From Pseudomonas campi (GTDB lineage Bacteria > Pseudomonadota > Gammaproteobacteria > Pseudomonadales > Pseudomonadaceae): 64,000 nucleotides of DNA. The first letter of the stretch is position 1. The number at the start of each line of letters is the position of its first letter. Below, piece after piece: positions 37,733-45,222 of the stretch. Position numbers and translations under genes: made by a program. Under the pieces are notes generated by a model. It did no database searches. It was not told where the DNA came from and saw nothing but the letters and a program-made list of their open reading frames with translations. Location: assembly GCF_013200955.2 (NCBI RefSeq), contig NZ_CP053697.2, forward strand, positions 1,240,001 through 1,304,000, read 5' to 3'.

Positions 37733-38362
37733 ATGTACTGGGCTGAGTTCCTCACTGTGGCGCTGATCCACCTGCTGGCCGTGGCCAGCCCGGGGCCGGA
37801 TTTTGCCATCGTGGTGCGCGAGAGCGTGGCCCATGGCCGCCGTGCCGGCACCTGGACCGCTGTGGGTGTCGGCACCGGCATCTTCGTGCATGTCGCCTAT
37901 TCGCTGCTGGGTATCGGGCTGATCGTGTCGCAGTCGATCGTGCTGTTCAACGCGCTGAAGTGGCTGGCGGCGGCCTACCTGTTCTATATCGGCATCAAGG
38001 CCTTGCGCGCTCGCCCGGCGCCGGCGGGTGCCCTGGAGGTACAGACTGATGGGCTGGCGCGCTCGGCACGCAGCGCGTTCATGACCGGCTTCGTCACCAA
38101 TGGCCTGAATCCCAAGGCCACGCTGTTCTTCCTGTCGCTGTTTACCGTGGTGATCAATCCGCATACCCCGCTCACCGTGCAGGCGGGTTATGGGGTCTAC
38201 CTGGCCTTTGCTACTGGCTTATGGTTCTGTCTGGTCGCGCTGTTGTTCAGTCAGGCGCGGGTGCGTGCAGGTTTCGCGCGGATGGGTCACTGGTTCGACC
38301 GGATGATGGGCGCCGTGCTGGTTGGTCTGGGCATTAAGCTGGCCTTTACCGAGCTGCGCTGA
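37733..38362 (+). CDS. LysE/RhtB family amino-acid exporter
   Basis: Inner-membrane exporter, 209 residues with five to six hydrophobic helices. Family motifs SPGPDFAIVVRESVAHGRRAG and NGLNPKATLFFLSLF are clear. The start at 37733 follows a perfect GGAGG with four spacer bases. Divergent from the hydroxyacid dehydrogenase. Substrate not readable; homoserine lactone, threonine or other amino acids are typical for RhtB members. Confidence 0.9.
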   Translation: MYWAEFLTVALIHLLAVASPGPDFAIVVRESVAHGRRAGTWTAVGVGTGIFVHVAYSLLGIGLIVSQSIVLFNALKWLAAAYLFYIGIKALRARPAPAGALEVQTDGLARSARSAFMTGFVTNGLNPKATLFFLSLFTVVINPHTPLTVQAGYGVYLAFATGLWFCLVALLFSQARVRAGFARMGHWFDRMMGAVLVGLGIKLAFTELR

Positions 38363-38371
38363 GCGGTGCCG

Positions 38372-38440
38372 TTGTAGGAGCGAGCTCTGCTCGCGAAGCG
38401 CTTTACGGGCCTGATTCGCGAGCAGAGCTCGCTCCTACAA
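38372..38440. repeat. REP pair (REPIN/BIME-type), copy 2
   Basis: Arms 38372-38397 and 38415-38440 are perfect complements and identical to those of the copy at 30928. The 17-base loop differs. The bases between the upstream stop and the left arm also resemble those at copy 1 (TGAGC..TGCCG). It begins nine bases after the LysE-family stop. Confidence 0.92.
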
Positions 38441-38471
38441 GTGCTGTGTACCTTCTCAAGCCATATGTCAT

Positions 38472-38499
38472 AAAAAAGCCCCGCCTAGGCGGGGCTTTT
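38472..38499. terminator. Bidirectional Rho-independent terminator
   Basis: AAAAAAGCCCCGCC-TA-GGCGGGGCTTTT: a strong GC stem with A and T tracts on both sides. It serves the rightward exporter and the leftward thiolase gene. Confidence 0.9.
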
Positions 38500-38513
38500 C
38501 GTTGGCGCACTAG

Positions 38514-39689
38514 TTACAGCAGTTCGATGGCCACTGCAGTGGCTTCGCCGCCGCCGATGCACAGCGAGGCCACGCCGCGCTTGCCGCCTTTCTTCTGCAG
38601 GGCGTTGATCAGGGTGACGATCAGGCGCGAGCCAGTCGAGCCGACCGGGTGGCCCTGGGCGCAGGCACCGCCGTAGACGTTGACCTTGGCGTGATCCAGG
38701 CCGTGCTCGCGCATCGCCAGCATGGTAACCATGGCGAAGGCTTCGTTGATCTCGTAGAGATCGACGTCGGCCTTGCTCCAGCCGGACTTCTTGAACAGGT
38801 TGCTCATGGCGCCGATCGGCGCGATGGTGAACTCGCTCGGGTCCTGGCTCTGGGTGGCGTGAGCGACGATCTTCGCCAGCGGCTTGAGGCCGCGTTTGGC
38901 CGCTTCCTCAGCGGTCATCAGCACCAGGGCGCTGGCACCGTCGGAGATCGAGCTGGCGTTGGCGGCGGTGATGGTGCCGTCCTTCTTGAACGCCGGCTTG
39001 AGGCCGGGGATCTTCTCCAAGTTGGCGTTGAGCGGCTGCTCGTCGTCCTTGACCAGCACTTCGCCCTTGCGGCTGGTGACGGTGACCGGGACGATTTCGC
39101 TGGCCAGCGAGCCGTCGGCGATGGCGGCCTGGGCGCGCTTTAGCGACTCGATGGCGTAGGCGTCCATCTCTTCACGGCTGATGCCGTACTTGTTGGCGGT
39201 TTCCTGGGCGAAGGAGCCCATCAGGCGGCCGGTGCGGGCATCTTCCAGGCCGTCGAGGAACATGTGGTCCTTGATCTCGCCATGGCCCATGCGCAGGCCG
39301 GTGCGGGCCTTCTCGAGGATGTAGGGGGCATTGGACATGCTTTCCATGCCACCTGCGACCATGATCTGGTTGCTGCCGGCCTTGAGCGCGTCGAAGGCCT
39401 GCATCACGGCTTTCATACCAGAGCCGCACAGCTTGTTGATAGTGGTGCAGCCGGTGGCGGCAGGCAGGCCGGCACCCAGCGAGGCCTGGCGGGCCGGGCC
39501 CTGCTTGAGGCCAGCGGGCAGCACGCAGCCCATGATCACTTCCTGCACGTCGGCGGGCTGGATGCCCGCACGGGCCACGGCTTCGCGGATGGCGATGGCG
39601 CCCAACTCCACGGCGGGCACACCGGACAGGCTGCCCTGAAAGCCACCCATGGGGGTGCGGGCGCCGCTGACGATGACGATATCGGACAT
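38514..39689 (-). CDS. Acetyl-CoA acetyltransferase (thiolase)
   Basis: Type II thiolase, 391 residues; joins or cleaves acetyl units of acyl-CoA. The nucleophile C88 is in NKLCGSGMKAV, then YEINEAFA and the C-terminal GGACAQGHPVGSTGSR with His and second Cys. Start at 39689 with AGAGGTAATACCG upstream. It is divergent from the AlkK-like acyl-CoA ligase, suggesting a joint role in fatty acid use. Biosynthetic versus degradative direction cannot be decided from sequence. Confidence 0.92.
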   Translation of the reverse strand: MSDIVIVSGARTPMGGFQGSLSGVPAVELGAIAIREAVARAGIQPADVQEVIMGCVLPAGLKQGPARQASLGAGLPAATGCTTINKLCGSGMKAVMQAFDALKAGSNQIMVAGGMESMSNAPYILEKARTGLRMGHGEIKDHMFLDGLEDARTGRLMGSFAQETANKYGISREEMDAYAIESLKRAQAAIADGSLASEIVPVTVTSRKGEVLVKDDEQPLNANLEKIPGLKPAFKKDGTITAANASSISDGASALVLMTAEEAAKRGLKPLAKIVAHATQSQDPSEFTIAPIGAMSNLFKKSGWSKADVDLYEINEAFAMVTMLAMREHGLDHAKVNVYGGACAQGHPVGSTGSRLIVTLINALQKKGGKRGVASLCIGGGEATAVAIELL

Positions 39690-39802
39690 CGGTATTACCT
39701 CTTGTTGGAAAACCTAATACCACTTACTCGAGACGATTCTACTCCGTGACTAAAAGTGGCCAAAGAGTCATGGGGAAAATCATTCTTTGGGCTGATTTAG
39801 CA

Positions 39803-39836
39803 CGGGTTGCGCCCCTCTAGATTGGGCGCCATAGAA
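39803..39836 (+). promoter_or_regulatory. Candidate promoter of the acyl-CoA ligase gene
   Basis: TTGCGC, 17 bases, CATAGA lies about 30 bases before the ligase start, in the 172-base divergent region shared with the thiolase. The -10 is weak, so activation may be needed. Confidence 0.35.
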
Positions 39837-39861
39837 CAACTCCAAGAAATCAGGTGCCGAC

Positions 39862-41544
39862 ATGCTGCAGACCAAGATCATCCCGCCAACCGAAAGTGCT
39901 AACCAGGCGCCGCTGCTGATCAAGCGTCTGCTGCTCTCCGGCGTCCGCTATGAAAAGACCCGCGAGATCGTCTATCGCGATCTGGTGCGCTACAACTACG
40001 CCACCTTCAATGAGCGTGTGGCGCGCCTGGCCAATGCGCTAAGCGACGCCGGGGTCAAGGCTGGCGATACCGTGGCGGTGATGGACTGGGACAGCCACCG
40101 CTACCTGGAGTGCATGTTTGCCATTCCGATGATCGGCGCGGTGCTGCATACCATCAACATCCGTCTGTCTGCCGATCAGATCCTCTACACCATGAACCAT
40201 GCCGAGGATAAGTTCGTCCTGGTCAACAGCGAGTTCGTGCCGCTCTACAAGGGCATAGAAAGCCAGCTGACCACCGTGGCCAAGACCATTCTGCTGACAG
40301 ATGCGCCGGAAAAAACCGCAGACATCGCCAATCTGGTGGGCGAGTACGAGAACCTACTGGCCGCTGCCAGCACGAAATATGACTTCCCGGATTTCGACGA
40401 AAACTCGGTGGCCACCACCTTCTACACCACCGGTACCACGGGGAATCCCAAGGGCGTGTACTTCACCCATCGCCAACTGGTGCTGCACACCCTGGCCGAG
40501 GCCAGTGTGTTGGGCAGTCTGGATAGCGTGCGCCTGCTCGGTACCAGTGATGTGTACATGCCGATCACACCGATGTTCCACGTGCATGCCTGGGGCATTC
40601 CTTACGTGGCTACCATGCTGGGCGTCAAACAGGTTTATCCCGGTCGCTACGAGCCGGACATGCTGTGCCGGCTGATTCGCGAGGAGAAGGTGACCTTCTC
40701 ACATTGCGTGCCGACCATCCTGCAGATGATGCTCAATGCACCCAGCGCTCAGGGCTATGACTTCGGTGGGCTGAAGGTGATCATCGGCGGCAGCGCGCTG
40801 AATCGCGCCCTCTACGAAGCAGCCAAGGCGCGCGGCATTCAGCTTACGGCTGCCTACGGCATGTCCGAGACCTGCCCGCTGATTTCCTGTGGCCATATCA
40901 ATGACGAGTTGTTCGCGGGCAGCGAAAGCGAGCGCATCAGCTATCGGATCAAGGCGGGTGTCCCGGTGCCGCTGGTGGAAGCGGCCATCATGGCTGCGGA
41001 CGGGAGTCTGCTGCCGGCCGATGGCGAGACTCAGGGGGAGCTGGTGCTGCGTGCGCCCTGGCTGACCATGGGCTACTTCAACGAGCCACAGAAAAGTGCT
41101 GAGCTGTGGGAGCACGGCTGGCTGCATACCGGCGATGTGGCGACCCTGGATGACTTCGGTTTCATCGATATTCGCGATCGCATCAAGGATGTGATCAAGA
41201 CCGGTGGAGAATGGCTGTCTTCGCTGGAGCTGGAGGATCTGATCAGTCGCCATCCTGCCGTGCGTGAAGTGGCAGTTGTGGGGATTGCCGACCCGCAGTG
41301 GGGGGAGCGTCCATTTGCGTTGCTGGTCGTTCGCGAGGGTCAAACCCTCGATGCGCGGGGGTTGAAGGAGCATCTCAAACCCTTCGTCGAGCAGGGCAGC
41401 ATCAACAAGTGGGCGATACCCAGTCAGATCGCACTTGTTACCGATATTCCCAAGACCAGCGTGGGTAAGCTGGATAAGAAACGCATTCGCTTGGATATCG
41501 CCCAGTGGCAGGCTGCGGGGAGTGCATTCCTGTCTACGCTGTAG
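39862..41544 (+). CDS. AlkK-like medium-chain fatty acyl-CoA ligase
   Basis: AMP-forming acyl-CoA synthetase of 560 residues. The P-loop-like motif FYTTGTTGNPKGVYFTH is about residues 188-204; the A5 motif AAYGMSETCP and the hinge LHTGDVATLDDFGFIDIRDRIKDVI are intact, with the catalytic lysine in SVGKLDKKRIR near the end. The N-terminus PLLIKRLLLSGV resembles AlkK-type ligases. The next two genes (DUF1302, DUF1329) and a MalT-like regulator follow in the same direction, as in the P. putida PP_0763-0768 region from memory. Confidence 0.88.
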   Translation: MLQTKIIPPTESANQAPLLIKRLLLSGVRYEKTREIVYRDLVRYNYATFNERVARLANALSDAGVKAGDTVAVMDWDSHRYLECMFAIPMIGAVLHTINIRLSADQILYTMNHAEDKFVLVNSEFVPLYKGIESQLTTVAKTILLTDAPEKTADIANLVGEYENLLAAASTKYDFPDFDENSVATTFYTTGTTGNPKGVYFTHRQLVLHTLAEASVLGSLDSVRLLGTSDVYMPITPMFHVHAWGIPYVATMLGVKQVYPGRYEPDMLCRLIREEKVTFSHCVPTILQMMLNAPSAQGYDFGGLKVIIGGSALNRALYEAAKARGIQLTAAYGMSETCPLISCGHINDELFAGSESERISYRIKAGVPVPLVEAAIMAADGSLLPADGETQGELVLRAPWLTMGYFNEPQKSAELWEHGWLHTGDVATLDDFGFIDIRDRIKDVIKTGGEWLSSLELEDLISRHPAVREVAVVGIADPQWGERPFALLVVREGQTLDARGLKEHLKPFVEQGSINKWAIPSQIALVTDIPKTSVGKLDKKRIRLDIAQWQAAGSAFLSTL

Positions 41545-41716
41545 GCGCCTTGTCACGCCAATCGCGGCCTTTTGTCGAGAACCGAGCAAACGCTTGGCTT
41601 GTAAATTGCTGTCAATGGCGTGCTTTGAGCTCGTATGAGTTTCGTGACTCAGCGGTCTAGAGGGGTTGGGCTCGGAAATCACACTTTCGGGGGATCAAGC
41701 TCAAGAGGCCACTGGC

Positions 41717-41722
41717 TATAGT
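41717..41722 (+). promoter_or_regulatory. -10 candidate for the DUF1302-DUF1329 pair
   Basis: TATAGT 40 bases before the start, with no acceptable -35 hexamer at 16-18 bases. This pattern fits an activator-dependent promoter, for which the downstream MalT-like regulator is a candidate. The rest of the 217-base region shows nothing else I can name. Confidence 0.35.
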
Positions 41723-41761
41723 CCGCACCATCCATAACAAAAAACACATGGAGTAGCGTCG

Positions 41762-43690
41762 ATGACAACAACTAAACCGTTCTGGCGTCTGGCCAAACTG
41801 CCTCTGGCAGTCAGCCTCGCCTCAACCCTGGCTGCCCCGGCATTCGGCGTCACCTTCAATATCGGTGAGATCGAGGGTCAGCTCGACTCCTCTCTCTCCG
41901 TGGGTGCCAGCTGGTCCACAAAAAGTGCCGATCCTGATCTGATCGGTGTCAACAACGGCGGCCAAGGCCTGTCGCAGACCACCGACGACGGTCGCCTGAA
42001 CTTCAAGAAGGGCGAAACCTTCTCGAAGATCTTCAAGGGCATCCATGACCTCGAGCTGAAGTACGGCGACACCGGCGTGTTCGTCCGTGGCAAGTACTGG
42101 TACGACTTCGAACTGAAGGACGAGAGCCGTCTGTTCAAGGATATCGACGACAGCAACCGTAAAGAGGGTGCCCAGGCATCCGGTGCGGAAATCCTCGACG
42201 CCTTCGTCTACCACAACTACTCCATCGCCGAGCAGCCGGGCTCCGTGCGTCTGGGCAAGCAGGTGGTGAGCTGGGGTGAAAGTACTTTCATCCAGAACAG
42301 TATCAATGCCATCAACCCGGTCGACGTTTCCGCATTCCGTCGTCCTGGTGCCGAGATCAAGGAAGGCCTGATCCCGGTCAACATGTTCTACGTGTCGCAA
42401 AGCCTGACCGACAACCTGTCGATGGAAGCTTTCTATCAGCTGGAGTGGGATCAGACCGTAGTCGACAACTGCGGCACCTTCTTCTCCCAGGTGGACGTGG
42501 CGGCAGATGGTTGCGATGACAATCTGCGTCTGTTGACTAATAACCAGGCACGACTCGCCGCACTTGGTGGCATTCTGGCTGCCAATGGTATCGATCCGTT
42601 GGACTCAAACGTTGAGGGCAATCTTGTTCGCCGCAGTGACGATAAAGATGCTCGTGATGATGGTCAGTGGGGGCTTGCATTCCGTTACTTCTACGAGCCT
42701 CTGGACACCGAGTTCGGCGCCTACGCCATGAACTACCACAGTCGCGCACCGATTCTTAGCGGCGTGGCGCCTGATCAAGCAACATACGATGCCGCAGGTC
42801 AGATTTTAGGTAATCCTGGGTTAAATGCTGTGGGATTGGCTGGGCCGGCAGCCGCTCTTGCGATTGCAGGTAACTCTAGTTATTTCATGGAATACCCTGA
42901 GGATATTCGCCTTTATGGTTTGAGTTTCTCTACCACTCTGCCTACAGGTACTGCCTGGAGCGGGGAAGTCAGTTATCGCCCCAATGCTCCAGTGGCGCTC
43001 AACACTACTGACGTCCTGTACTCAGCAGTTCGCCCGATTGAGAGTTCGGACCCTGCGTTCGGTAACCCCTTCGCGGATGCATCTGTACTTCCCGGTAGCC
43101 CCGGTGCTATTCAGCACGGCTACAAACGTAAAGAAGTGACCCAGATTCAAACCACCTTCACCCACTTCGTGGATCAGGTGATGGGCGCCAGCCGTCTGAC
43201 TCTGGTGGGCGAAATTGGGGCGACCTTTGTGGGTGGTCTGGAGCACTCCAGTGACGTGCGCTATGGCCGTGATCCGATCTTCGGCCCAGGTGAGCTGCCG
43301 AATGGCACATGCGAAGCACTGAACAATGTCACCGTTGCTGGTGCCGAAGGCAATGCTGATTTCAGCAACGCCACTAAAGACTGCAACGATGACGGCTTCA
43401 CCACTCACAGCTCCTGGGGCTACCGCACTCGCGCCATCTGGGATTACCCGGACGTGTTTGCTGGTGTGAACCTGCGCCCGAGCGTGGCTTGGTCGCATGA
43501 CGTCGACGGTTACTCGCCGGGTCCAGGTGCCAACTTCGAAGAAGGTCGCAAGGGCATAAGTCTGGCCGTGGAAGCCGAGTACCAGAACACCTACACGGCC
43601 AACCTGTCCTACACCGACTTCTTCGGTGGCGACTACAACACCCAGATTGACCGTGACTTCGTTGCGCTGAGCTTCGGTGCCAGCTTCTAA
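41762..43690 (+). CDS. DUF1302 family outer-membrane protein
   Basis: Predicted beta-barrel of 642 residues: signal peptide ending near APAFG, then alternating-strand sequence and a C-terminal aromatic end (FVALSFGASF). The N-terminal NIGEIEGQLDSSLSVGASWS and GKQVVSWGES segments are typical of DUF1302. Family function is not well defined; it usually pairs with DUF1329, as here, and is linked to uptake or export of hydrophobic compounds. Codons from about 42530 to 43090 (residues 257-443) are visibly more AT-rich than the flanks. Confidence 0.88.
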   Translation: MTTTKPFWRLAKLPLAVSLASTLAAPAFGVTFNIGEIEGQLDSSLSVGASWSTKSADPDLIGVNNGGQGLSQTTDDGRLNFKKGETFSKIFKGIHDLELKYGDTGVFVRGKYWYDFELKDESRLFKDIDDSNRKEGAQASGAEILDAFVYHNYSIAEQPGSVRLGKQVVSWGESTFIQNSINAINPVDVSAFRRPGAEIKEGLIPVNMFYVSQSLTDNLSMEAFYQLEWDQTVVDNCGTFFSQVDVAADGCDDNLRLLTNNQARLAALGGILAANGIDPLDSNVEGNLVRRSDDKDARDDGQWGLAFRYFYEPLDTEFGAYAMNYHSRAPILSGVAPDQATYDAAGQILGNPGLNAVGLAGPAAALAIAGNSSYFMEYPEDIRLYGLSFSTTLPTGTAWSGEVSYRPNAPVALNTTDVLYSAVRPIESSDPAFGNPFADASVLPGSPGAIQHGYKRKEVTQIQTTFTHFVDQVMGASRLTLVGEIGATFVGGLEHSSDVRYGRDPIFGPGELPNGTCEALNNVTVAGAEGNADFSNATKDCNDDGFTTHSSWGYRTRAIWDYPDVFAGVNLRPSVAWSHDVDGYSPGPGANFEEGRKGISLAVEAEYQNTYTANLSYTDFFGGDYNTQIDRDFVALSFGASF

Positions 43691-43716
43691 GCGACCAGGA
43701 TCCTTTGAGGAAAGAC

Positions 43717-45090
43717 ATGCAAATGAAAACAACAAAATACCTGCTGCAATCCGGTGCTCTGGCTCTGTCCCTGATGGCTACCAGTGTGATGGCTGCAGTT
43801 TCTGCCGATGAAGTAGCCAAACTGGGCACCAGCCTGACTCCGCTGGGGGCGGAGAAGGCCGGTAACGCCGATGGCTCTATTCCCGAGTGGACCGGCGGCC
43901 TGCCGAAATCTGCCGGTACCGTTGATGAGCGCGGCTTCCTGTCCAACCCGTTTGCCAGTGAGCAGCCGCTGTTCACCATCACTGCGCAGAACCTGGATCA
44001 GTACAAGGACAAACTGACCCCGGGTCAGGTCGCGATGTTCAAGCGCTATCCGGACAGCTACAAGATCCCGGTTTACAAGACCCATCGTTCCGCCACTGTT
44101 CCGCAGAACGTGCAGGAAGATGCCAAGTTCAACGCCGCCAACACCAAGCTGGTCGAAGGTGGTAACGGCCTGGAGAACTTCAAGTCCGCTTACCCCTTCC
44201 CGATGCCGCAGAACGGCCTGGAAGCGATCTGGAACCAGATCACCCGTTACCGCGGTGGCAGCGTGCGTCGTCTGGTCACCCAGGCCACTCCGCAGCCGAA
44301 CGGCTCCTACAGCCTGGTGTACTTCCAGGACGAGTTCAGCTTCCCGACCAGTCTGACCGACTATGACCCGAGCAAGCCGAGCAACATCCTGTTCTACTTC
44401 AAGCAGCGTGTAACCGCTCCTTCGCGTCTGGCTGGTAACGTGCTGCTGGTGCACGAAACCCTCAACCAGGTGAAAGAGCCGCGTCTGGCCTGGCTGTACA
44501 ACGCCGGTCAGCGCCGCGTACGTCGTGCCCCGCAGGTTTCCTACGACGGGCCAGGTACTGCTGCCGACGGCCTGCGTACTTCCGACAACTTCGACATGTA
44601 CAACGGTGCACCTGACCGTTATGACTGGAAGCTGAACGGCAAGAAGGAAATCTATATCCCGTACAACACCTACGCGCTGGATTCGCCGAAGGTCAAGTAC
44701 GCCGATATCGTCAAGGCAGGTCACATCAATCAGGAACTGAGCCGTTACGAGTTGCACCGTGTGTGGCACGTGACCGGTACCCTGAAGGCGGGCGAGCGTC
44801 ACATCTATGCCAAGCGTGATGTGTACATCGATGAAGATACCTGGCAGGCCGCGGTAATCGACCACTACGACGGTCGTGGTGCTCTGTGGCGTGTGGCTGA
44901 GGCCCATGCTCAGTACTACTACGACAAAGAAGTACCGTGGTACACCGTGGAAACCCTGTACGACATCATCTCCGGTCGTTACCTGGCCCTGGGTATGAAG
45001 AACGAGGAAAAACAATCCTACGACTTCAACTACAAGGCTGGCACCAGCGATTACACCCCGGCAGCCCTGCGTCAGGCTGGCGTGCGTTAA
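43717..45090 (+). CDS. DUF1329 family outer-membrane/periplasmic lipid-handling protein
   Basis: A 457-residue exported protein: signal peptide ending MATSVMA, then a single DUF1329 domain with PEWTGGLP, NPFASEQPLFTITAQN, KQRVTAPSRLAGN and YDGRGALWRVAEAHAQ. The fold is related to lipoprotein-sorting (LolB/LolA-like) proteins. It lies 26 bases after the DUF1302 gene and is followed by a terminator, so the two form a transcription unit. The start at 43717 is chosen for GAGGAAAGAC just upstream. Confidence 0.88.
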   Translation: MQMKTTKYLLQSGALALSLMATSVMAAVSADEVAKLGTSLTPLGAEKAGNADGSIPEWTGGLPKSAGTVDERGFLSNPFASEQPLFTITAQNLDQYKDKLTPGQVAMFKRYPDSYKIPVYKTHRSATVPQNVQEDAKFNAANTKLVEGGNGLENFKSAYPFPMPQNGLEAIWNQITRYRGGSVRRLVTQATPQPNGSYSLVYFQDEFSFPTSLTDYDPSKPSNILFYFKQRVTAPSRLAGNVLLVHETLNQVKEPRLAWLYNAGQRRVRRAPQVSYDGPGTAADGLRTSDNFDMYNGAPDRYDWKLNGKKEIYIPYNTYALDSPKVKYADIVKAGHINQELSRYELHRVWHVTGTLKAGERHIYAKRDVYIDEDTWQAAVIDHYDGRGALWRVAEAHAQYYYDKEVPWYTVETLYDIISGRYLALGMKNEEKQSYDFNYKAGTSDYTPAALRQAGVR

Positions 45091-45107
45091 TTCGCTACCC
45101 GCAACAA

Positions 45108-45138
45108 GAAAAGCCGGCCTAGTGCCGGCTTTTTTCTT
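45108..45138 (+). terminator. Rho-independent terminator after DUF1329 gene
   Basis: AAAAGCCGGC-CTAGT-GCCGGCTTTTTTC hairpin beginning 17 bases after the stop. Confidence 0.9.
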
Positions 45139-45222
45139 TCCGGGGACGAAGCGGACTTCAAATACGGGGAGCAAGGGGATAGGCTGCGCTCATTTAACCG
45201 CCGATGAGCCGCAATCTGCCCA

